A stretch of 11,114 nt of DNA from JAKAXG01 sp035702985. Lineage in GTDB: Bacteria; Actinomycetota; Acidimicrobiia; Acidimicrobiales; Palsa-688. A model generated the notes under the pieces. That model saw only the letters and a program-made list of their open reading frames with translations. It was not told the DNA's origin and searched no databases. The stretch spans positions 1 through 11,114 of the forward strand of contig DASSZD010000048.1 of assembly GCA_035702985.1 (NCBI GenBank), read 5' to 3'. The translations under genes were made by a program, and so were the position numbers. Positions 1 to 5,725 of this stretch are shown one piece after another (position 1 is the first letter of the stretch; the number at the start of each line of letters is the position of its first letter).

Positions 1-385
1 CCAGCGCCTGGTGGTCGTGGACGACTCCATCGTGCGGGGCACCACCACCCGGGCCATGGTGAAGATGCTGCGGGAGGCCGGCGCCGCCGAGGTCCACCTG
101 CGCATCTCGTCGCCGCCGTACCGCTGGCCGTGCTTCTACGGCCTCGACACCGGCACCAAGGCCGAGCTGATCGCCGCCAACCTGACCGTGCCCGAGATCG
201 AGGAGTACCTGGGGGCGGACAGCCTGGCGTACCTGAGCCTGGAGAACCTCAAGCAGGCGACCGGGGCGGTGGGGGCCGGGTTCTGCGACGCCTGCCTGAC
301 GGGGAACTACCCGACTCCGGTGGCCGGCGTGACCACCCCGGTCCAGATGGGTCTCAAGGAGCCGGTGGTACTTCCCGTTGGCTGA
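1..385 (+). CDS. purF: Amidophosphoribosyltransferase (PurF), C-terminal part, 5'-truncated by the window edge
   Basis: This is the C-terminal end of glutamine PRPP amidotransferase, which makes 5-phosphoribosylamine from PRPP and glutamine in the first committed step of purine synthesis. The frame is open from base 2, so the gene starts outside the window. The PRPP-binding loop (VVVDDSIVRGTT) lies at 11-46. Further on are PCFYG and then GADSLAYLSLE near 214-243. A Cys at 131-133 and a C-x2-C pair at 284-295 (FCDACLTGNYP) match the late cysteines that hold the 4Fe-4S cluster in the Bacillus subtilis type of PurF, so this is probably an iron-sulfur PurF. That cluster assignment is from family knowledge. 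The stop overlaps the purM start by 8 bases, suggesting one transcript and coupled translation. The identification is very secure. Confidence 0.97.
   Translation, partial: QRLVVVDDSIVRGTTTRAMVKMLREAGAAEVHLRISSPPYRWPCFYGLDTGTKAELIAANLTVPEIEEYLGADSLAYLSLENLKQATGAVGAGFCDACLTGNYPTPVAGVTTPVQMGLKEPVVLPVG
356..361 (+). promoter_or_regulatory. Probable ribosome binding site for purM, inside purF
   Basis: AAGGAG is the only good Shine-Dalgarno match upstream of purM and lies within the purF 3' end. It sits 16 bases before the TTG start, longer than usual, so translational coupling to purF termination probably also helps initiation. No ATG or GTG is available in frame closer to the site. Confidence 0.45.
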
Positions 386-1451
386 TCCGGGGGACAAAGG
401 ATCCCCGCCGGCGCTCACCTACGCGGCGTCCGGGGTGGACATCGACGCGGCCGACGCCGCCGTCGAGGCCATGCGCGACCTGGTGGCCTCAACCGCCGAC
501 CGGCCCGGGGTGATAGGCGGGATAGGCGGGTTCGGTGGCCTGTTCGAGCTCCCGACCGGGTACCGCCGGCCGGTCCTGGTGTCGAGCACCGACGGGGTGG
601 GGACCAAGATGGCCGTGGCCATGGCCACCGGCCGTTTCGACACCGTCGGCATCGACCTGGTGGCCATGTGCGTCGACGACCTGGTGTGCTGCGGGGCCCG
701 CCCGTTGTTCTTCCTGGACTACCAGCTGCTGGGCCGGGTCGATCCGGCCCAGGTCAAAGCGGTGATGACCGGTATCGCCGAGGGGTGCGGGCAGGCCGGT
801 TGCGCCATCGTGGGCGGGGAGCTGGCCGAGCACCCTGGGCTGCTGGCCCCCGGGGAGCTGGACGTGGCCGGATTCGCCGTGGGGATCGTCGAGCGCGATG
901 CCATCATCGACGGCCCGGCCCGCACCCGCGCCGGGGACCTGTTGATCGGGCTGCCGTCACCCGGGCTGCGTTCCAACGGCTACTCCCTGGCCCGCCGGGC
1001 GCTCCTGGAGCGGGCCGGCCGGCCCCTCGACGGCCCGGCCTGGCCGGGGTCGGGGGAGTGGACCCTGGCCGACGAACTGCTGCGCCCGTCGGTCATCTAC
1101 ACCCCGGCCGTTCTGGCCCTGCTCGACGCCGGGGTGGAGGTGCACGCCGTGGCCCACATCACCGGTGGGGGGCTGCCCGGCAACGTGCCCCGGGTGCTGG
1201 CCGCTGACGTGGACGCCCGGTTCCGCCGGTCCAGCTGGGAGGTCCCTCCCATCTTCACCGAGGTCCAGCGGGCCGGGGGGATCGACGACGGCGAGATGCT
1301 GCGGGTGTTCAACCTCGGTCTGGGCATGGTGGTCGCCGTGCCCCCGGACGCCGCCGGGCAGGCCCTGGACGTCCTGGCCGGTGCCGGCCACCGGGCGGTG
1401 GTGGTGGGCGACCTGATCCCGGGCGCCCGCCGGGTCGGCGTCGAGGACTGA
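378..1451 (+). CDS. purM: Phosphoribosylformylglycinamidine cyclo-ligase (AIR synthase, PurM)
   Basis: PurM closes FGAM to aminoimidazole ribonucleotide using ATP, the fifth step of purine synthesis, in the cytoplasm. The 357-residue product is close to the 345 residues of E. coli PurM. Visible landmarks are the N-terminal TYAASGVDIDAAD, the nucleotide-binding DGVGTK (residues 72-77), GGELAEHPG (146-154), SNGYSLARR (199-207), HITGGGLPGNVPR (260-272) and FNLGLGMV near the C-terminus. The start is an unusual TTG at 378 overlapping the purF stop. It is preferred because the next in-frame GTG would remove the conserved TYAASGVDI segment. The Thr usual in the GGETAE motif is Leu here. The gene is co-directional and overlapping with purF, so it belongs to the same operon. 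The function is not in doubt; the exact start is slightly uncertain. Confidence 0.97.
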   Translation: MADPGDKGSPPALTYAASGVDIDAADAAVEAMRDLVASTADRPGVIGGIGGFGGLFELPTGYRRPVLVSSTDGVGTKMAVAMATGRFDTVGIDLVAMCVDDLVCCGARPLFFLDYQLLGRVDPAQVKAVMTGIAEGCGQAGCAIVGGELAEHPGLLAPGELDVAGFAVGIVERDAIIDGPARTRAGDLLIGLPSPGLRSNGYSLARRALLERAGRPLDGPAWPGSGEWTLADELLRPSVIYTPAVLALLDAGVEVHAVAHITGGGLPGNVPRVLAADVDARFRRSSWEVPPIFTEVQRAGGIDDGEMLRVFNLGLGMVVAVPPDAAGQALDVLAGAGHRAVVVGDLIPGARRVGVED

Positions 1452-1533
1452 CCGCCCCGCCTCCCCTGTCCGCCCCGCCTCCGCTGTCCGCCCGGCTGGC
1501 CGCCCTGGCTGCCCCCGCCTCCCCTGTCCGCCC
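1452..1533. repeat. Imperfect C-rich direct repeats downstream of purM
   Basis: An 18-base unit, CCGCCCCGCCTCCCCTGT, lies directly after the purM stop (1452-1469). It is followed at once by a copy with one change (1470-1487). An 18-base stretch spanning the unit junction (CGCCTCCCCTGTCCGCCC, 1458-1475) recurs exactly at 1516-1533. The plus strand is almost pure pyrimidine apart from scattered G. No function is known. It may be slippage-prone non-coding sequence or a protein/RNA binding stretch linked to transcript ending. Confidence 0.75.
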
Positions 1534-1550
1534 CCGCATGGTGGGCGGAC
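1526..1550 (+). terminator. Possible terminator hairpin after the purF-purM operon
   Basis: GTCCGCCC (1526-1533) and GGGCGGAC (1543-1550) form a perfect 8-bp stem around a 9-base loop. It lies 75 bases past the purM stop and before the bldC promoter region, where a terminator is expected. No T run follows, as is common in high-GC actinobacteria, so intrinsic termination is only a possibility. Confidence 0.45.
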
Positions 1551-1577
1551 GGCCCGTCCACTACTGGGTGACTAGTC

Positions 1578-1610
1578 CTATTTGGGGGGTCCAAATAGCC
1601 CGATCGGACC
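1578..1610. promoter_or_regulatory. Overlapping inverted repeats upstream of bldC (possible operator)
   Basis: CTATTTGG (1578-1585) and CCAAATAG (1591-1598) are a perfect 8-bp inverted repeat separated by GGGGT. A second inverted repeat, GGTCC (1588-1592) and GGACC (1606-1610), shares bases 1591-1592 with the first, so the two structures exclude each other as hairpins. The stretch is clearly richer in A+T than the flanking genes and lies about 70-105 bases before bldC. The likely role is a protein-binding site in the bldC control region; a regulatory RNA fold is an alternative. Confidence 0.45.
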
Positions 1611-1634
1611 ATGTACGGCAGAGCAGCCTTCTCT

Positions 1635-1668
1635 TACCTTGAATACTCAAATCGGACAGACAGAAGGA
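1635..1668 (+). promoter_or_regulatory. Candidate bldC promoter -10 region and ribosome binding site
   Basis: Two -10-like hexamers are visible, TACCTT (1635-1640) and AATACT (1642-1647), the latter with four of six bases of the TATAAT consensus. No convincing -35 element is seen at the usual distance. AGAAGGA (1662-1668) is a good Shine-Dalgarno sequence ending 13 bases before the ATG at 1682. It supports that ATG rather than the TTG at 1670, which the site nearly touches. The sequence ATCGGAC occurs at 1603-1609 and again at 1651-1657, flanking these elements. Confidence 0.35.
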
Positions 1669-1681
1669 ATTGCTAGAGACC

Positions 1682-1882
1682 ATGGCCGAAGAGACCAGCC
1701 CTGATGCACTACTAACACCGGCCGAAGTGGCGGCTCTGTTCCGGGTCAACCCCAAGACCGTCACCCGCTGGGCCCGGGCCGGCAAGATCACCGCTATCCG
1801 CACCCTGGGCGGCCACCGCCGGTTCCGGGCGTCGGAGATCCGCCGCTGCCTGGAGCAGATGGAGAGCGAGACCCTCGCCTAG
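1682..1882 (+). CDS. bldC: BldC-type small MerR-like transcriptional regulator
   Basis: This 66-residue protein is a stand-alone MerR-type winged helix-turn-helix. The sequence from LLTPAEVA through FRVNPKTVTRWARAGKI to RTLGGHRRFRASEI (residues about 10-58) closely matches Streptomyces BldC (68 residues). The helix-turn-helix is at about residues 14-33 and the wing at GGHRRFR. It has no dimerisation coiled coil or effector domain, as in BldC. BldC is known to bind DNA as head-to-tail oligomers on direct repeats and to delay sporulation in streptomycetes. What it controls here cannot be read from the sequence. ATG 1682 is chosen over TTG 1670 because of the Shine-Dalgarno at 1662-1668. It has its own likely promoter, follows purM in the same direction, and may read into argJ 54 bases downstream. 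Confidence 0.93.
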   Translation: MAEETSPDALLTPAEVAALFRVNPKTVTRWARAGKITAIRTLGGHRRFRASEIRRCLEQMESETLA

Positions 1883-1922
1883 CCGGGCGCCAGCTTCCCG
1901 CTCACGCGCCCCGGCGGGGTCT

Positions 1923-1927
1923 GGAAG
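1923..1927 (+). promoter_or_regulatory. Ribosome binding site of argJ
   Basis: GGAAG ends 9 bases before the GTG at 1937. It supports that GTG as the start rather than a later in-frame codon. Confidence 0.5.
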
Positions 1928-1936
1928 ACTCTGCCG

Positions 1937-3094
1937 GTGGCCGCGGTACCGCTTCCGACCGACTTCATAGCCCACGTCGGGGAGCTCGGCCTGAGAGAGG
2001 CCGGCCCCGACTTCGCCCTGGTGGTGTCCACCCGCCCGTGCGTCAGCGCCGGGGTGTTCACCCAGAGCCTGTTCTCGGGCCCCAGCGTCACCCTGAGCCG
2101 TCCCCGGGCCGCGTCGGGGCGGGCCCGGGCGGTGGCCGTGGTGGCCAAGAACGCCAACGTGGCCAACGGCCCCCAGGGCCTGTCCGACGCCGAGGAACTG
2201 AGCCGCCTGGTGGCGTCCGCCACCGGCCTCGGTCCCGAGGAGGTCATCATCGCCAGCACCGGCGTCATCGGCCGCCCCTACCCGATGGGGCAGATCCGCT
2301 CCCGGCTGGCCGGGCTGGGCGGGGCGGAGTTCTCCGCCGGCGCCGACGACGTGGCGGCCGCCATCATGACCACCGACACCGTGGCCAAGGTGGCGGTGCA
2401 CGCGGCCGGGCCGGCCCGGGTGGTCGGGGTGGCCAAGGGGGTGGGCATGATCGAGCCGGATATGGCCACCATGCTGGCGTTCGTGTTCACCGATGCCCTG
2501 GTGGACGCCGGGGTGCTGGACCGGCTGTGGCGGCGGGCCGTGGACGACACGTTCAACTGCCTGAGCGTGGACACCGACACCAGCACCTCGGATTCGGCCG
2601 TGGTGCTGGCCAACGGGGCGGCCGGTCCGGTCGGGGAGGGGTCGCTCAGCGTGGCCCTGCGGGAGGTGTGCCGGGACCTGACCCTGCAGCTGGCCCGCGA
2701 CGGCGAGGGGGCCACCAAGCTGCTCACCGTGACGGTGCGCGCCGCCCGGGACGGCGCCCAGGCCCGCCGGGTGGCCAAAGCCATCGTGAACTCCCCGCTG
2801 GTCAAGACGGCGGTGCACGGCGCCGACCCCAACTGGGGGCGGGTGGCCATGGCCATCGGCAAGTGCCGGGAGGAGACCGACATCGACCCGGAGCGGGTGG
2901 TGATCCGCTTCGGGGACGTGGAGGCCTACCCGGCCCGGCCCGGTCCCGAAGGGCTGGCCGAACTGGCCGGTGTCATGAAGGCCGACCACGTGGAGATCGA
3001 CGTGGAGCTGGGAACCGGGGCGGCCGAGGCCACCGTGTACGGCTGCGACCTGAGCGACGGTTACGTCCGGATCAACGCCGACTACACCACCTGA
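1937..3094 (+). CDS. argJ: Ornithine acetyltransferase / glutamate N-acetyltransferase (ArgJ family, OAT2-like)
   Basis: ArgJ moves the acetyl group from N-acetylornithine to glutamate, closing the acetyl cycle of arginine synthesis; some members also use acetyl-CoA. The 385-residue precursor is the usual length. Family marks are STGVIG (107-112, the Thr-Gly oxyanion pair), KGVGMIEPDMATML (167-180) where Thr178 should be the self-cleavage nucleophile that splits alpha and beta chains, DTDTSTSD, NSPLVKTAVHGADPNWGR, and the C-terminus YVRINADYTT. FSGPSV (46-51), KNANVANG (71-78) and GDVEAYP resemble the Streptomyces clavuligerus OAT2 (ORF6) branch more than classic ArgJ, judged from memory. No argC, argB, argD or argR lies beside it, which is unusual. 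It follows bldC by 54 bases on the same strand. The start is a GTG with a reasonable ribosome site. The family is certain; pathway use is likely arginine. Confidence 0.93.
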   Translation: MAAVPLPTDFIAHVGELGLREAGPDFALVVSTRPCVSAGVFTQSLFSGPSVTLSRPRAASGRARAVAVVAKNANVANGPQGLSDAEELSRLVASATGLGPEEVIIASTGVIGRPYPMGQIRSRLAGLGGAEFSAGADDVAAAIMTTDTVAKVAVHAAGPARVVGVAKGVGMIEPDMATMLAFVFTDALVDAGVLDRLWRRAVDDTFNCLSVDTDTSTSDSAVVLANGAAGPVGEGSLSVALREVCRDLTLQLARDGEGATKLLTVTVRAARDGAQARRVAKAIVNSPLVKTAVHGADPNWGRVAMAIGKCREETDIDPERVVIRFGDVEAYPARPGPEGLAELAGVMKADHVEIDVELGTGAAEATVYGCDLSDGYVRINADYTT

Positions 3095-3170
3095 AGGCGG
3101 CCGCGCCCCGCCGGCCGTCCCCCTTGCGGTCCGTAGCCGGCCGACCCGGGTCGCCGTAGTCCGGGGCGGT

Positions 3171-4310
3171 CTACTGGGCGGCGCCGCCGGAGGTGCTGGT
3201 CTTGGGGGCCAGGTGGCCGGTGATCAACTGCTGCAGCAGGGCCGGCAGCTGGGACAGGTCCAGGGGGGTGGCCGTCGGGGGGGCCAGCAGGGCCGGCGGG
3301 GAGCTGAAGGTCACCTTCAGGGGGACCGGGAACTTCACCGGATGGGTGGCGAACTGGTTGAGGTCCACGTCCACCTCGGACAGCTTGTCCCCGGAGACGA
3401 ACACCTCGGCGGTGCCTGTCCGGCCGGCCGGCACCCGGCCCTCCAGCTTGCTCACCCCGGAGCTGATCTGGGGACCGACCAGCGGGACGGAACCCAGGTC
3501 CGTCTGGACCGCCTGGCCGAACGACGCCAGGAAACCGTGCAGGTTGACCGTGTCGCGGTACTCGGACCGGCCGCCGCTGGTGCCCTGGCTGGAATAGGTC
3601 GAGTTGCTCTGCAGCGAGCTGGCCAGGGCGGTCCGCAGCTGCGCCAGGGTGGCCTGGACCTGGGATGCGCTGGGCTGGGCCGCCCCGCCCGACGCCGCCG
3701 CCTGCTTCAACAGGCCACCGATGGCGCTCAGCGAGGAGGAGGTCACCTCCACCCACTTGCCGGCCCCCAGATCGGAGATGCCGGGGACCGTGTTGTTGAG
3801 CGTGGCCAGCTCCTTCTGGAACGAGGCGGCCTTGGAGGGGTCCTGGCCCACATCCTGGAACAGCTGGGCCAGGTCGGCCCGGACGTAGAGGTTCTGGTGG
3901 TTGTACTGGATCTCGACCGGCTTGGAGGTGCCGATCTCCAGGCCCAGGTCGTAGGCGTTGTTGGGATCGGTCACGGCCTGGCTGCTGTCGACGCCCTCGC
4001 CGTGGCCGGTCTGGACGGTGAAGAAGAGGTGACCGTTGCTGAGGGCGGTGGCCTCGGCGGTGGTGAGGGTCGAACCGCCCTGGGTGGACAGGGTCTGGGC
4101 CTGCTGGGGGGTCACGTCCAGCGACACCTGGACGCTCAGGCTCGACGAACGTCCCAGCTGGGCGGCGGCGGAGCCCACCGCCGACGCGGCGGACTGCTTG
4201 GTGGCTCCCCCGCACGCCGACAGCGTCAAACCGGCCCCGACGGCCAGGACCGCAGCCATGCGCAACCCCCGGCGCCGAGCGGGGTTGGGGGTGAGGCGTT
4301 CCCGGTCCAT
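3171..4310 (-). CDS. Secreted lipoprotein of unknown function
   Basis: I do not recognise a specific family. The 379-residue product has a classical lipoprotein signal: positively charged N-terminus (NPARRRGLR), a hydrophobic stretch (MAAVLAVGAGLTL) and the lipobox LSAC with the acylated Cys at residue 33. The mature part is rich in Ser, Gln and Ala with no further Cys. It alternates amphipathic strand-like segments (LSVQVSLDV, HLFFTVQTG, QNLYVRADL, TAEVFVSGDKLSEVDVDL) with helical Ala/Leu/Gln stretches. That pattern loosely recalls the LppX/LprG or LolA-like lipid-carrier folds; this is speculation. ATG 4310 is preferred over the in-frame ATG at 4325 because only the former has a Shine-Dalgarno. 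It is divergent from serA, sharing a 122-bp control region, and convergent with argJ. It probably sits on the outer face of the cytoplasmic membrane. Confidence 0.85.
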   Translation of the reverse strand: MDRERLTPNPARRRGLRMAAVLAVGAGLTLSACGGATKQSAASAVGSAAAQLGRSSSLSVQVSLDVTPQQAQTLSTQGGSTLTTAEATALSNGHLFFTVQTGHGEGVDSSQAVTDPNNAYDLGLEIGTSKPVEIQYNHQNLYVRADLAQLFQDVGQDPSKAASFQKELATLNNTVPGISDLGAGKWVEVTSSSLSAIGGLLKQAAASGGAAQPSASQVQATLAQLRTALASSLQSNSTYSSQGTSGGRSEYRDTVNLHGFLASFGQAVQTDLGSVPLVGPQISSGVSKLEGRVPAGRTGTAEVFVSGDKLSEVDVDLNQFATHPVKFPVPLKVTFSSPPALLAPPTATPLDLSQLPALLQQLITGHLAPKTSTSGGAAQ

Positions 4311-4314
4311 GGGT

Positions 4315-4319
4315 CCTCC
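4315..4319 (-). promoter_or_regulatory. Ribosome binding site deciding the lipoprotein start
   Basis: On the minus strand GGAGG lies 4 bases before the ATG at 4310. The alternative ATG at 4325 has no Shine-Dalgarno upstream, so the shorter reading is chosen. Confidence 0.6.
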
Positions 4320-4343
4320 GTTCATCGACGTGCCGCCCGGCGC

Positions 4344-4349
4344 AACCTA
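4344..4349 (-). promoter_or_regulatory. Candidate -10 element of the lipoprotein gene
   Basis: TAGGTT on the minus strand fits the TAnnnT pattern of actinobacterial -10 elements. It would place a transcript start near 4337, giving a leader of about 27 bases that contains the GGAGG ribosome site. No clear -35 is visible. Confidence 0.3.
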
Positions 4350-4417
4350 CCACCCCCGGCGCTTTTGCGGCTGGCGGCCGGGCCGCCCGGCCAGGCGGGG
4401 CGGCCGCCGCCAGGCGG

Positions 4418-4423
4418 TAGACT
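4418..4423 (+). promoter_or_regulatory. Candidate -10 element giving a leaderless serA transcript
   Basis: TAGACT (four of six bases of TATAAT) ends 9 bases before the serA ATG, so transcription would begin at or within a few bases of the start codon. The region directly before the ATG (GCCGGGGCC) has no convincing Shine-Dalgarno. Both points fit a leaderless mRNA, a common arrangement in actinobacteria. No -35 is recognisable. Confidence 0.4.
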
Positions 4424-4432
4424 GCCGGGGCC

Positions 4433-5650
4433 ATGACCGACGCGCGCCCCCCCCGCCGCCGGGCTCTGCTACTGGAGAACATCCACTCCGGCGCCGCCGA
4501 GCTGCTCTCGGCCGCCGGGTTCGAGGTGGACCTGCTCAAGGGTGCCCTCGACGAGAGCGAGCTCGCCGACCGAATCGCAGACATCGACGTACTCGGGATC
4601 CGCTCCCGGACCCACGTGACGGAGTCCGTCCTGGACAAATCCCCCCGCCTGATGGCGGTCGGGGCCTTCTGCATCGGGACCAACCAGATCGATCTGCCGG
4701 CCGCCACCCGCCGCGGGGTGACGGTCTTCAACGCCCCGTTCTCCAACACCCGCTCGGTGGTGGAGCTGGTGATCGCCGAGATCATCGCCCTCACCCGCCG
4801 GCTGGCGGACAAGAACCGGGAGATGCACGCCGGGGTGTGGTCCAAGTCGGCCGCCGGAGCCCATGAGGTAAGGGGTCGGCGGCTGGGGATCGTCGGCTAC
4901 GGGAACATCGGCTCGCAGCTGTCGGTGCTGGGCGAGAACCTGGGGATGACCGTCGGCTTCTACGACACCGCCGACCGGCTGGCCCTGGGCAACGCCCGCC
5001 GGATGCAGTCCCTGGAGGAGCTGCTCGGCTGGGCGGACGTGATCACCCTGCACGTGGACGGCCGGCCCGACAACCGGGGGATGTTCGGTGAAGCGGAGTT
5101 CTCGGCCATGAGGCAGGGGGCGTTGTTCCTCAACCTGAGCCGGGGTTTCGTGGTGGATCACGGCGCCCTCCGGGACCACATCCAGTCGGGCCACCTGGCC
5201 GGGGCCGCGGTCGACGTGTTCTTCGAGGAACCCGCCGGCGCCGACACCCCGTTCACGTCGCGGCTGCAGAACCTCCCCAACGTCATCCTCACCCCCCACA
5301 TCGGCGGCAGCACCGAGGAGGCCCAGGTCGACATCGGCCAGTTCGTGGCCAACAAGCTCATCGACTACGTGCGCTCGGGCAGCACCGCCCTGTCGGTCAA
5401 CATGCCCAACGTGGACCTGGCCGGCCGGGCCGGGGCCCACGGCCTGGTGCACATCCACCGCAACACGCCGGGGGTGCTGGCGGCCATGAACGCCATCTTC
5501 GCCGAGCACCGGGTCAACATCGAGGGTCAGGCCCTCGGCACCCGGGGCGACATCGGCTACGTCATCACCGACATCGCCAGCGACTACACCGATGAGATGA
5601 TCTCCCGCCTGGCCCACATGGACGAGACCATCCGCCTGCGGGTGCTCTGA
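4433..5650 (+). CDS. serA: D-3-phosphoglycerate dehydrogenase (SerA), short E. coli-like form with C-terminal ACT domain
   Basis: SerA oxidises 3-phosphoglycerate to 3-phosphohydroxypyruvate with NAD+, the first step of serine synthesis. The NAD-binding Rossmann loop is GYGNIG (155-160). The catalytic set is Arg237 (LSRGFVVD), Glu266 (FFEEP) and His289 (LTPHIGGST), each three lower than E. coli R240, E269 and H292. The C-terminal ACT domain (about 338-405) keeps His342, Asn344 and Asn362, matching the E. coli serine-binding H344, N346 and N364, so feedback inhibition by serine is likely. At 405 residues it matches the E. coli type and lacks the extra domain of the roughly 528-residue mycobacterial enzyme. 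The ATG at 4433 sits just after a -10-like element and may be leaderless. It lies near the cystathionine genes, which consume serine. Function is very secure. Confidence 0.97.
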   Translation: MTDARPPRRRALLLENIHSGAAELLSAAGFEVDLLKGALDESELADRIADIDVLGIRSRTHVTESVLDKSPRLMAVGAFCIGTNQIDLPAATRRGVTVFNAPFSNTRSVVELVIAEIIALTRRLADKNREMHAGVWSKSAAGAHEVRGRRLGIVGYGNIGSQLSVLGENLGMTVGFYDTADRLALGNARRMQSLEELLGWADVITLHVDGRPDNRGMFGEAEFSAMRQGALFLNLSRGFVVDHGALRDHIQSGHLAGAAVDVFFEEPAGADTPFTSRLQNLPNVILTPHIGGSTEEAQVDIGQFVANKLIDYVRSGSTALSVNMPNVDLAGRAGAHGLVHIHRNTPGVLAAMNAIFAEHRVNIEGQALGTRGDIGYVITDIASDYTDEMISRLAHMDETIRLRVL

Positions 5651-5677
5651 GCCGGTCCCCCGGCGCCCGCGGTCGCT

Positions 5678-5702
5678 GGCCGGGCCGGGCCGGGCCGGGC
5701 CG
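5678..5702. repeat. Five tandem copies of GGCCG
   Basis: GGCCG is repeated five times without change in the 75-bp spacer between the convergent serA and cystathionine lyase genes. It lies outside both reading frames. It is a short simple repeat that could vary in copy number; no function can be assigned. Confidence 0.8.
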
Positions 5703-5721
5703 CTCGGCAGCCCCCCCGAGC
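5702..5721. terminator. Possible bidirectional terminator hairpin between convergent genes
   Basis: GCTCGG (5702-5707) and CCGAGC (5716-5721) form a 6-bp perfect stem with an 8-base C-rich loop, placed between the two convergent stop codons. There is no T tract on either side, so the call rests on position and stem only. Confidence 0.3.
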
Positions 5722-5725
5722 CCGG

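Noticed and set aside
1452..1533. A CRISPR-like repeat array
   Set aside because: Two units are directly adjacent with no spacers, repeats are short and imperfect, and no cas gene is present.
1670..1684. TTG 1670 as an earlier bldC start
   Set aside because: The Shine-Dalgarno at 1662-1668 abuts it, leaving no spacing. ATG 1682 gives the usual BldC length.
1682..1882. A phage or plasmid excisionase (small MerR-like Xis) instead of BldC
   Set aside because: The match to BldC is close over most of the protein, the gene lies beside purM as expected, and there is no integrase, attachment repeat or other mobile gene.
1712..2989. A 425-codon minus-strand frame opposite bldC and argJ
   Set aside because: It is antisense to two clear genes, with a His/Gly/Pro-rich translation and no recognisable domain.
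3142..3153. CGACCCGGGTCG palindrome as a terminator for argJ or the lipoprotein gene
   Set aside because: It has no loop and no T tract, and 12-bp self-complementary GC runs are expected by chance in such sequence. The 76-bp convergent spacer shows no better candidate.
3213..4436. A 407-codon plus-strand frame opposite the lipoprotein gene
   Set aside because: Its translation is Gly/Arg-rich without domains. The minus-strand reading has a signal peptide, lipobox and ribosome site.
3082..4845. A 587-codon open frame on the minus strand overlapping the lipoprotein gene and the serA 5' end
   Set aside because: It is out of frame with two well-supported genes, its translation is a low-complexity Arg/Gly/Pro string with no domain, and long shadow frames are normal in DNA this rich in G+C.
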